From contig CM039210.1 of NCBI GenBank assembly GCA_008360975.2, forward strand, positions 9,674,293-9,738,292: a DNA stretch of 64,000 nt, written 5' to 3'. Below are positions 55,559 through 64,000 of the stretch, one piece after another (position 1 is the first letter of the stretch; the number at the start of each line of letters is the position of its first letter). Source of the DNA: Lichenostomus cassidix. Taxonomy: Eukaryota; Chordata; Aves; Passeriformes; Meliphagidae. Both the position numbers and the translations under genes were made by a program. The notes under the pieces were generated by a model. It searched no databases. It was not told the DNA's origin and was given only the letters and a program-made list of their open reading frames with translations.

Positions 55559-56125
55559 TGTCATGGAGTGATGTTATGATAATCCTTTATCCCCTATCGT
55601 TGGCTTATATGCTCAAGGAAAAATTCTGGTCCTGTTGCTTTAACTACATTTAGCCGCAGAGAGAAATGCAGGTTGTTTTGAAAACTTTTCCCAAGCCTCG
55701 CTTCAGGGGAGGATTCTTCGCTCAGCAGAGACTGCGCGCTGGACGGTGGTCAGAGTGAGCAGTGAGCTCTGTTCCGGTTCTTTTTTTTTCCTCCGTTTGG
55801 ACCCCTTTTCTTCGATCTGCTTTGTCACCTGGAGACCCAAGAGAGCCAGAGGACAGCAGAGCTCTCAGGGAGCTCCACCCGGCCCTGGGGGGGTGAGGAG
55901 GAGAGGGGCTGCATCTGTGGAAAAGGACTTTTTAATCAGGTTGAACAATTCCTTTTCACCTTGGTTTTCCCCTTCCCCTGTGCCTTGCAGGGCAGTCTGC
56001 GTAGTTTTGTTAAATAAATAGTTTTTTCTTCACTTCCATCTAAGAGGTTCTGTTGTGGGTGGGGGAGGGGGTGTCGGGGCCCTTCGCTCTCGGAGGAGAG
56101 AAAGTTTTATCATTAATCCAGGACA
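55559..56125 (+). repeat. Solo LTR family C, plus orientation, in ERV C RT
   Basis: 567 bp, TGTCATGGAGTG...TTAATCCAGGACA. AATAAA at 56013-56018 marks plus as sense. RT homology is continuous across it (LSKERKK on one side, LPQPDTVKDIEAFLG on the other). Confidence 0.8.
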
Positions 56126-57340
56126 GATGGCTTTTTTTTCCGTTCTTTACTGAGTTGTTGATGGCCATGGAAAATTTTTGGCTTCAAGTAAATCACTGTT
56201 TCCCTGGTGACTAGTGCCTTTTCTTTTGAGATGTGATACTCATTTGATTTCAGATAGTTTAGAAGACTTACATTGAGTTGGACACAGTCATTTTGCATTT
56301 TGGCTGCAATTAAGATGTCGTTAACACTTTGAAGAACTTCTTTTCTTGGTTCTTGTTTTTTCCAGTCTTCTAGTTTTTTTGACAGTTGGTGGCTGAATAT
56401 AGTTGGGTTGTACTTGAATTTCTGGGGCAAGACTGTCCAGGTGGGTTGGGCTTTTTTTCTTGTTTCAGGGGTTTCTTACTCAAAGGCAAAGAGTTCTTGA
56501 CTTTCTGTATGAACCGGAATACAGAAGAAGGTATCTTTGAGATCTAAAACTGTGAACTACTTTAATTCATTTGTCAGTGTGGTCAAAAGGGTGTAGGGGT
56601 TCGATACGACTGAATGTATGTCTACTGTGATCTTGTTAATTGCCTTTAAATCTTGCACTAGTCTATAACTTTTGCTATCAGTTATTTTTACTGGCAGGAT
56701 GGGCGTGGTGTTCTTGGATTCACATTTTACTAGCAACTCAAATTTAAGGAACTTTTTAATTATAGGTGCTAGTCTCTTACGACTTTTTAATTTTAAAGGT
56801 ATTGTTTTTGCCTCAGTTGTGTTGCTCTTGGTTTAAGTGTAAAACTCTCCGGTTCTGCTCATTTGGATTTTTTGGGAACATCACTGGCTCACACTATTGG
56901 ATTGACAGCATTTTCAATTTCAGTGGGGATTTCACTACATTTTTCTTGCATAAAAACGCAGCAACTTTGACAAATTTAGTTTCAGGAATTATGATTTGTA
57001 CAGTCCGCCTTTTTTAAAATTTAATTTTTGCTTCCAATTTTTCCAGTAAATTTCTCCCGAGCAATGGTTTGGGGGAGTTAAGCATTTAAAGAAATTGATG
57101 AGTTAGTGCTTCTTCAGTTTGAATTTTAATGGTTTGAAGAAAGGCTGTGTTTCGGTTACTCTCGTAGCCTTAATAACTTTTGCAGTATTTTGATTCAGTT
57201 TTCTTTCTAAAGTATTTAACACAGAATACACTGCTCTGGAATCTACAAAAAATTCAATGTAGGTCTTTTTTTAGCTTAGTGATAACCAAAGGTTCTGCTG
57301 GGGGAGAAGCTTTCGGTCTTCTTCATTTTGAATCTGATTT
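56126..57340 (-). pseudogene. pol: ERV C protease and RT remnant
   Basis: The minus-strand frame 56430-56126 holds YNPTIFSHQLSKKLEDWK and a decayed catalytic box SVND. Upstream pieces (56760-56450) include the RT fingers. Protease is only faintly recognisable. Confidence 0.75.
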
Positions 57341-57349
57341 TTATCTCGG

Positions 57350-58260
57350 TTCTACAGCCAGTTGGGGAACTGAGGATTTCTTTTTTAACGAGACAGTCTA
57401 TTTTTTTAATATCTTTTTTCTTACAAAAGGTGCATTGATTTTTGTTCAGAGGGGGAGAGGTACTCTTGGATGACTTTTCTTGGCTACCTTTTTTACTGGA
57501 TTGTTTAATTTTGCTACTAGGATCTTTGTCTCTAAATGCTCTCTAGGCTACATTTAATAACTTGTTCATGTCATGTGCTCTGTCTAGCTTTTGCAGTTTT
57601 TTCTTTATATTACTGGCAGCTTGGCTTATAAATAGGAGACTTAGATGTGCTTTTCTTTCAGTTGACTCAGGATTTAGATTTGTGTGTTTGATTGCAGCTT
57701 TTCTTAGTTTATTTAGAAATTCAGTAGGAGATTCATCTAGATTTTGTGTTATTTTGTATAACTTTGACTAATTTAAAGTTTTAGGGACACTATGTCTTAA
57801 TTTATATACTATGAGATACTGGTATTGTTTTAGTCTAGCCATCTGGTCCAGAACAATTGGATCTCAGTGTGGATTATCTGTTGGGAAGATTTCAGCAGTG
57901 GTGCCATGAAGCATTCTACTTGCTATTTGTGCTTCTACAGAAAGTTTAATAGTTTTATTGACTATTCCTTTTTTAATGGGATCGAGCAGTGTTTCTATCA
58001 TTGTTTTCAAGTCATTTTAGTCAGGGTTCTGTGTGGAAATTACTTTTTGCACTAAGTTAGCGACCCTTTCTGGATTTTTTTAATATTTTTCAACCATGGT
58101 TTTTACTGTTTTAATTTTACAAGAGAGTATGGGACTTTTATATATATAGGCCTTTTGTTGCCGACAGTCTGTCTCAGAGGGGTTTGTAAAACCGGTTTAT
58201 TTCTTTTTAGCTTTTGTTTTCTTTGCTATGTGGTTATGTTTATTCATGGCCTTTTTTGCT
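57350..58260 (-). pseudogene. gag: ERV C gag: capsid and nucleocapsid remnant
   Basis: Capsid major homology region QNLDESPTEFLNKLRKAA and tail NIKKKLQKLD near 57760-57570 closely parallel the Ig-ERV Gag. The zinc knuckle at 57434-57393 reads CTFCKKKDIKKIDC: three Cys remain but the His position is Ile, so zinc binding is lost. Confidence 0.8.
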
Positions 58261-58479
58261 GTTTTACTTTTTTTCGTCTAGTTCCTGTCTCTTGATTTTT
58301 TTCTTCAGAAGAGTTATTTGAATTTATACCACTGTTTGTTTCTGTTGAATCTGTCACTGTCTGGGTGGGTGTTGCCAGCACAGGCTGACCGGGCAGCCCT
58401 GGCCCCCCTCACTCCACTGTGGTAGGGCGGCAGGTAATTTCTTGAGCCTGTTCCGGAGCGAATGGTGTTGTTATGGAGA

Positions 58480-58807
58480 TTAAGCTGTGAGTTGTTGCTT
58501 TCGAGAGTGACAGGGGGTCCACCCCCCTGTTCCACTCTCAGAGGCGGGACAACTGGTGGCAGGCCGTGCCCTCAGCTGCCCTGCCCTACTCTTAGAGGCG
58601 ATACGTCCGGCTTTGGGGTGTGTCCCTAGCAGCTTGGCCTCACTTTTGGCCCTACTTTTAGAGATGGTGTGGCCAGTGGTGGGGCATGTCCCCAGCTGCC
58701 TGGCCCAACTTCCGGTACCACCTCCAGAGGCAGCGCGGTCGGCAGCGGGCAGCGCCTTCCTTTTTCTGGCTTCACTTCCAGAGGCAGTGTAATCGACAGT
58801 AGGCAGT
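58480..58807 (-). repeat. GC-rich ~60-bp degenerate tandem repeat
   Basis: About five units built on CCAGCTGCC(T)GGCCC...TTCCAGAGGCAG...TCGGCAGCGGGCA. On the minus strand the frame stays open and repeats a ~20-residue pattern (for example LGTCPTTGHTISKSRAKSEA then LGTHPKAGRIASKSRA). It lies where the 5' end of ERV C gag would be; identity unknown. Confidence 0.65.
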
Positions 58808-59929
58808 TGTCTCAGATTAGAGACAAATTTCTCTAGGTGGAGAGTGCTTCGAACAAATGCCTTCCGAAAGCCAAGGTCTTTGGTACCCCCTCCCCCCACT
58901 CACAACAGAATTTCTTAAATGAAACTTGAAAAAAAACCTATTTATTAAAAAAACCCCACAGAGTGCCCTGCAAAGCACAGGGGAAGGGGAAAACAGGGGA
59001 AAATGAGTTATTGAACCTGAGTAATCAGCTGGTGAATTTTAATGTCCTTTTCCTCAGATGTAGTTTCCCCTCTCCAGGAGCCCCCAGGGCCTGGGCGGAG
59101 TTGCTCCAGTAGCTCCCTGGAGGACTCTCGTCTGCCATCCTCTGGGGCTTCTTGGGTTTGCCAGGCTGATGCCCAAAATTGCTGGTAAAAAAATTTGAGA
59201 CGCAGACACGTAGTATAAGAAAAGAGTATTACCTTGGTTTAATAGGATTCCAGGTGCACCATGACGAAAAAAGAGCCCTTGGGTACAACGAGTGTATAAT
59301 TTTATGGACCTCACTAATTAGCATACTTATCTAAAATTTCCCAATAAGAAACCTAACAAATGAAGTAATTGCCCCCTTATTCAAATTACCTCCTCCCAAA
59401 AAGGTTACAACTTAGTTTATAAAAACATGTCCCAGGGATGGGGCTCTTTCAAGGTTGGTGCCTCATGTTCTTGAGATTGTGGAGATTGTTTCATCTCCTC
59501 CAAAGAATTCTGAACAAGGCTAGAGTACAAGGGTTATAAACATGTGGGCTAAGATATAGGGAGTGAAAAGTACAGGAATGGGAAAGGGTAAAGAGTATAC
59601 ATAAAAGGGTATAAAAGTATAATGAAAAAGGACAAAAAACCCATCAGGCATCAAGGCGAGAAAGCAAATCGGAGAAAAGGGTCCAAAAAGGAAGATGACG
59701 AAGAGGGAACTCCAGGGAGAAACTCGCAGCATCGACAACACTCGCAGCAGCCAGTCCCAGAAGTGTCTTATTCTCCGCCTCGCTTTCCCCCGCAGAGAGG
59801 CTTGGGGAAGAGTTTTAAACAACCTGCTCTCCTCCCATTGGCTGAATGCAGTTAAAGCTGCAGGACCACATTTTCTGAGCATATGAACAATGATAGGGGA
59901 ATACACAGGATTACCCTCACCCCAGGACA
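58808..59929 (-). repeat. Solo LTR family C, with another LTR inside
   Basis: TGTCTCAGATTAG...CACCCCAGGACA, exact GCAGT duplication (58803-58807 and 59930-59934). Without the nested LTR it is ~635 bp, like 40572-41199. Confidence 0.92.
59167..59653. repeat. Solo LTR nested in LTR C
   Basis: 487 bp with perfect 7-bp inverted ends TGATGCC / GGCATCA and a 4-bp duplication AGGC (59163-59166 and 59654-59657). The uninterrupted sequence is seen at 40925-40935. GTGCACC and the pyrimidine-rich end suggest minus is sense, not proven. Confidence 0.85.
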
Positions 59930-60395
59930 GCAGTGCCCGCTACGGATGCCTCTACGGATGACATCGTAGGCCATAGGTTGCATCTTCTCACTTCTGCGGA
60001 CGCGGAAGGTGTGGGGGTGCGGCGGCCCGATGCTGCGGATCCCGAGTCCCCGAGGCCGGCGGTCGGTGTAATCCACGGGGACGCTGCCAAGGATGCCATC
60101 GCCTGGGACTCGGAGGAGGCCGGGCCGTAAACCGCTCTCTCCCTCCCCTGGAAAGTTTTTCCTAAGTTTATTGGTTTAAAGTCCGCTTCCCCGCCCCTAG
60201 CACCGCCCCCGCTGCTTGCCCTCACTAGAATGTTCTGTTGCCGGGCTTCCCCCATGAGTTGCTTGTAATCCCCTCCCTACTTATATTTCATTTGCTCCCC
60301 CGCTTGTCCCTCATGTTGTCCCGGAGCCCTGTTGGCTCCGCCCCTGTTGTTCCTCCCCGGGAAACCCCGTATTTCCCCCTAAAAACCCCCTCCCT
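59930..60395. other. GC-rich stretch upstream of class II pro
   Basis: GC-rich with GC boxes and pyrimidine runs. A 65-codon frame (59933-60130) begins just after LTR C; it could be the 3' end of a class II gag but I do not recognise it. No zinc knuckle or capsid seen. Confidence 0.4.
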
Positions 60396-60938
60396 TTGTT
60401 CTCTCCGCCTGGTGTGGCCGCGACCCCAGCCCTCATCCCTTCCCTGATCAGAGTGGATGCAGAGGGGTTCTTTCCACTCCAGGTTGAAGTTGCCGACCCC
60501 CCTCTTATCCTCTCTAGGAATCAGGTCGTGGCCAGGATCAAGGTCATCCCGTTCCATGCTATCCTCACGGAACGACCGCTGGTTGCCTGGTCCGAGGCGG
60601 TTGGTAAGGACAGTCCAATGCTTACTTGTGGCCTTTCCCAGAAGGGAAGCAACATCTCCCTTACTGGCATGATTGACACTGGTGCGGATGTCACGGTCAT
60701 CTCCTCGGCGAGTTGGCCGTCGGCATGGGCCAAGGAGCCTGTGACTCAGTCGTTGAAAGGTGTGGGAGGATATACTCCTGCGGAGCGGAGTTCCATCCCC
60801 GTTCTAATTGAAGGCCCCGAGGGTCGCATCGCCACCGTGCGGCCATTCATCATTAACTCGGGATTCAACCTGTGGGGGAGAGACACTATGCCCCAATGGG
60901 GTGCCCGAGTCGAATTGGCTCGGGCTCGGGATTTTTGA
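60396..60938 (+). CDS. pro: Class II (betaretrovirus-like) protease frame
   Basis: Frame 3, open for 180 codons with no ATG near its start, as expected for a frame entered by ribosomal frameshifting from gag. The first ~60 residues (PLILSRNQVVARIKVIPF) may be the end of a dUTPase domain, as betaretroviral pro often has; this is weak. Protease follows, with the active site MIDTGADVTVIS and the flap/GRD-type end FNLWGRDTMPQWG. The frame ends TGA at 60936-60938, inside the frameshift signal. Codon use is GC-rich, unlike all neighbours. Cleaves Gag and Pol precursors in an active virus. Confidence 0.82.
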   Translation: MFSPPGVAATPALIPSLIRVDAEGFFPLQVEVADPPLILSRNQVVARIKVIPFHAILTERPLVAWSEAVGKDSPMLTCGLSQKGSNISLTGMIDTGADVTVISSASWPSAWAKEPVTQSLKGVGGYTPAERSSIPVLIEGPEGRIATVRPFIINSGFNLWGRDTMPQWGARVELARARDF

Positions 60939-60970
60939 TTGGGGTCACTGGTGAGCGCCCGACCCAGCCA
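60929..60970 (+). promoter_or_regulatory. -1 ribosomal frameshift signal between pro and pol
   Basis: The heptamer G GAT TTT at 60929-60935 is in the correct phase of the pro frame and is followed at once by TGA. It resembles the GGAUUUA pro-pol site of mouse mammary tumour virus. Downstream GGGGTC and GACCC can pair across ACTGGTGAGCGCCC to form the stem. A -1 shift leads straight into pol (frame 2). Confidence 0.75.
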
Positions 60971-63658
60971 TTGAATTGGCTCACTGATAAACCTGTCTGG
61001 GTCGACCAGTGGCCGTTGCCCATCCAAAAATTAAGAGCGCTCGAGGAGCTCGTGGAAGAGCAACTGGAAAAGGGGCACATCGTGCCCTCGACCAGTCCAT
61101 GGAACTCGCCCGTCTTCGTTATCAAGAAGGTGGGAGGGACCAAATGGAGGCTCCTCCATGACCTCCGAAAAATAAACGAAGTCATTGAGGACATGGGGCC
61201 TCTCCAACCCGGGTTGCCATCGCCTTCAATGCTCCCGCGGGACTGGAAGATTGCAGTGGTGGACATAAAGGACTGCTTCTTCCAGATCCCCCTGCACCCA
61301 GACGATGCGCCCAGGTTCGCCTTTTCAGTTCCCTCCACCAACAGGGAACACCCAATGCGCCGCTATCACTGGCGAGTGCTCCCGCAAGGGATGAAAAACT
61401 CCCCCACCATTTGCCAGTGGTATGTGGACAGCATTCTCGCACCAGTGCGAGAGGTCACGGGTGAGTCAATCATCGTCCATTATATGGATGATGTATTGGT
61501 CTGTTCACCAACCGAAGCCATCTTGCGGACAGCACTCTCTAGAGTCGTGGGGGCCCTAGAGAGCGAAGGGTTTGAGATCCAACCCTCCAAGGTACAGGTG
61601 ACGGCGCCATGGAGATACCTGGGAGCGAAAATTGAGGAGCAAACAATAACACCCTTGCCGATCAAAATTATTGACAATCCATCTAACCTGCAGGAAATGC
61701 ACCAGCTCTGTGGTGCCATCAACTGGATTCGGCCCCTGATCGGCATCTCCTCGGAAGACCTGGTCCCGCTGTTTTCCCTCCTGTGTGGAGATCGCGACCT
61801 GACCTCCCCAAGGACATTGACCCCGGAAGCGCGGGAATCCATCAGAAAGGTACAGAACGCCCTGAAAACATGTCGCGCTCACCGATGCGACCCCAAATTG
61901 CCCTTTAATTTGGCCATCCTCAGTAAAATGCCCCACCTGCACGGGCTCATCTTTCAATGGGACCTGAAAGACATGGAGAACCGACTGCTCATTATTGAGT
62001 GAGTCTTCCTGCCTATCTCATCCCCCAAAGTTTTAGTTTCGCCACTGGACAAAACGGCGCAGCTTGTTAGACGAGCGAGGTCCCGCCTGTCCACCCTAGC
62101 AGGACGTGAGTTCGCATACATCCACGTTCCATTCGACACAAAATCATTCGAATTCGCCTTGCTAAAGAGTGAGGAGATGCAGCTAGCACTTGAATCGTTT
62201 CCCGGCCAGGTTGTTACCTGGTTTCCAAAACATAAGATATTCGCAATATCTGAACTAAAAATTGTTCTTGACCGGGTCCAAAGTCGGAAACCCCTCAGTG
62301 CTCCGACACTTTTCACTGACGGCTCGGGCACATCAGGAAAATCGGTGATCGCCTGGTGGAACCCCTCGACAGAGCAGTGGGATTGCAATGTCGAGATCGT
62401 TTCTGGGTCCGCCCAGGTGGCCGAGCTCGCAGCCGCCGTCAGAGCATTTGAGCGCTTTCCGGGACCCTTCAATCTGGTCACTGATTCGGCCTATGTAGCG
62501 GGGATTGTTTCAAGGGCTGAGGACAGTTGGCTGTCCGGCTCGTCCAACCCAAAAATTAATTGCTTGGTCAAGAGGCTCAAGACAGCCATTTCCCACCGTG
62601 ACCAACCCTTCTACGTGATGCATGTGCGCTCACACACTGACCTTCCGGGTCCAATCACGGAAGGGAATAGGGTGGCAGACGCGCTCGCTGCGCCCGTGCA
62701 TGTTGCCAACGTGCCTGATCGATTCCAGCAGGCATCGCTGAGCCATGCACTCTTTCACCAAAATGTCCCGGCCTTGAGGCGAATGTTTGAGTTAACAATG
62801 GACCAAGCCAAGGCCATTGTGGCGGCCTGTCCCCATTGTCAACCCCTCCAGATTACATCCATGGGGTCTGGAATCAACCCCAGAGGGCTTAATAGTGGGG
62901 AGCTTTGGCAGTCAGATGTCACGCACGTGCCTGAATTCGGCCGACTAAAATATGTACACGTGAGCGTAGACACCTTTTCAGGCGCGATCTTTGCCACCGC
63001 ACATTCGGGGGAAATGGCGAAGGATGCGATTTCGCACTTCCTGCAGGCCTTCGCCGTCCTGGGCATTCCTAAAGAGGTTAAGACGGACAACGGTCCATGT
63101 TACACCTCTGGACCAGTGAGGAAATTTTTCCTCCAGTGGGGCATTTCCCACACCACCGGGATTCCCCACTCAGCCACGGGTCAGGCCCTGGTGGAAAGGG
63201 CCCATCGGTCCCTCAAGAGGGTGCTTCAGCAGCAAAAGGGGGGGCCAGAAACAGAGACCCCGGCAAATCGGCTCGCCAGGGCTCTTTTTACTCTAAATTT
63301 TCTCAATTGCTCCGATAAGGAGCCAGACCCCCCAGTGGTTCGCCACTTTGCCAACCACACGCGAGCCAAGCTGAAGGAGCACCCCCTTGTCCTGATCAAG
63401 GAACCGGACTCCCTAAAGATCGTTGGCCCCTTCCCTCTCGTCATCTGGGGGCGTGGCTATTGCTGCGTCTCCACCTCTGAAGGGCCACGGTGGGTCCCAG
63501 CTAAATTTGTTAAGCCATTCCTTAAAGCAGGGCCACTCTCCCCGAGACCGGAGCCAAAGGACGTGACATCGGCCCACTGGCGCCGCAAGAAGAAGGCGGA
63601 GACTCCACCTTCCTCACCTCGCCGCCTCCGATCGCATACTCGCAAGCAGAGCGTCTGA
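60935..63658 (+). pseudogene. pol: Class II pol: RT, RNase H, integrase, one in-frame TGA
   Basis: Frame 2, ~907 codons. RT: FVIKKVGGTKWRLLHDLRKI, LPQGMKNSPTICQ, catalytic YMDD near 61482, thumb (QLCGAINWIRPLIG). RNase H: LFTDGSGTSG, AQVAELAAAV, LVTDSAYVAGI, HVRSHTDLPG...NRVADALAA. Integrase: zinc domain (HALFHQN ... CPHC near 62830), catalytic Asp in WQSDVTHV, Asp in KTDNGPCYTS, Glu in QALVERAHRSLK, and a basic C terminus (HWRRKKKAE). One TGA at 62000-62002 separates RT from RNase H; reading frame is unchanged across it. Typical betaretrovirus-like Pol of class II ERVs; apart from the TGA the catalytic set is intact. Confidence 0.93.
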
Positions 63659-63722
63659 GCCACCAAGAGTCCATCCCGCAGTTCCCTGAACCAGCCTTCC
63701 ACTTCCCTTCCCCCTCTTCCCT

Positions 63723-63804
63723 ATGGCCTTTCCGTCCTCCCTCCTCCTCCTACTGATTCGCCCCAATCGAGCTCAGAGACACTTCAGAGACCAAGTCAGA
63801 GAAG
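63723..63804 (+). pseudogene. Possible class II env start, truncated
   Basis: ATG 64 bases after the pol stop, encoding MAFPSSLLLLLIRPNRAQ, a signal-peptide-like start. The frame runs into an LTR after 27 codons. Too short to be sure it is env. Confidence 0.4.
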
Positions 63805-64000
63805 TGGGTATTTGCTTTATTCGGTGCACCGGATGTGTGGGGATTGTTTCCACCAAACACACATACCTCAGTACCCCAAAGACACAGTTATAGGTAAAAT
63901 CATGAATATTAATTACATTCTTCAGGATAGGAGTGGTTATACAAATCATTTCTCGGAAGTCATTAATATCATTAGCATGTGCACCACGCATGCTCCGTAT
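63805..64000 (-). repeat. LTR end, minus orientation, cut by window end
   Basis: Begins TGGGTATTTGC on the + strand; on the minus strand GTGCACCGAATAAAGCAAAT shows a polyadenylation signal near the LTR end. Opposite to the class II pol it follows, so it is a separate insertion. Confidence 0.65.

Larger units (their letters stand above)
53091..58800 (-). mobile_element. Highly degraded class I gag-pol ('ERV C')
   Basis: Minus strand, reading from 58800 down: gag, protease, RT, RNase H, integrase, all in order but full of stops and frame changes and strongly A-rich on the coding strand. Two LTRs lie inside it (53993-54324, 55559-56125). Its capsid is related to that of the Ig-ERV. No env or own LTR could be identified. 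Confidence 0.75.

Overview
The window looks like heterochromatic or repeat-dense DNA from a vertebrate, most likely a bird. Nearly every base belongs to an endogenous retrovirus (ERV) or a solitary LTR. I found no host protein-coding gene, tRNA, rRNA or CRISPR array. The mix of ERV-L (class III), gammaretrovirus-like (class I) and betaretrovirus-like (class II) elements, with no mammalian SINE or LINE, suggests an avian genome. Density and depth of nesting recall ERV-rich avian W-chromosome or pericentromeric sequence; this is inference.

Layout. (1) 1841-7662: an almost complete minus-strand ERV-L provirus with gag, an in-frame amber codon, pol, no env, and a tRNA-Lys1,2 primer site. (2) 7663-10745: 3' end of a class I ERV plus LTRs and short tandem repeats. 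(3) 10746-17427: a plus-strand class I ERV with gag and env but almost no pol, followed by two LTRs in inverted orientation (17428-18666). (4) 18682-46009: one degraded minus-strand class I ERV ('gamma A') cut into many pieces by later insertions. It holds a solo LTR (22137-23459), a long non-coding ERV 'F' (23839-39201), and further LTRs at 40572-41199, 41667-44581 and 44848-45596. ERV F itself holds a solo ERV-L LTR (25572-26037) and a young, nearly intact class I provirus (26654-35959). (5) 46010-50672: scrambled pieces, then a second gamma A copy with its 5' LTR and primer site. (6) 51519-58807: an LTR and a very degraded minus-strand class I gag-pol. (7) 58808-64000: an LTR nested inside an LTR, then a GC-rich class II pro-pol (60396-63658) with a -1 frameshift signal, and an LTR at the window edge.

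Most insertions are bounded by TG...CA termini and exact 4-6 bp target-site duplications read directly from the sequence, so their relative order can be reconstructed.

The most striking element is the provirus at 26654-35959. Its LTRs differ at only two of 497 positions. The N-terminal half of its env frame encodes three tandem immunoglobulin-like domains, placed between the signal peptide and an otherwise retroviral SU/TM. Second is the ERV-L Gag, whose first ~140 residues form a multi-pass membrane domain instead of an ordinary matrix. All coding regions carry at least one break (in-frame stops or frameshifts); these are described but not repaired.
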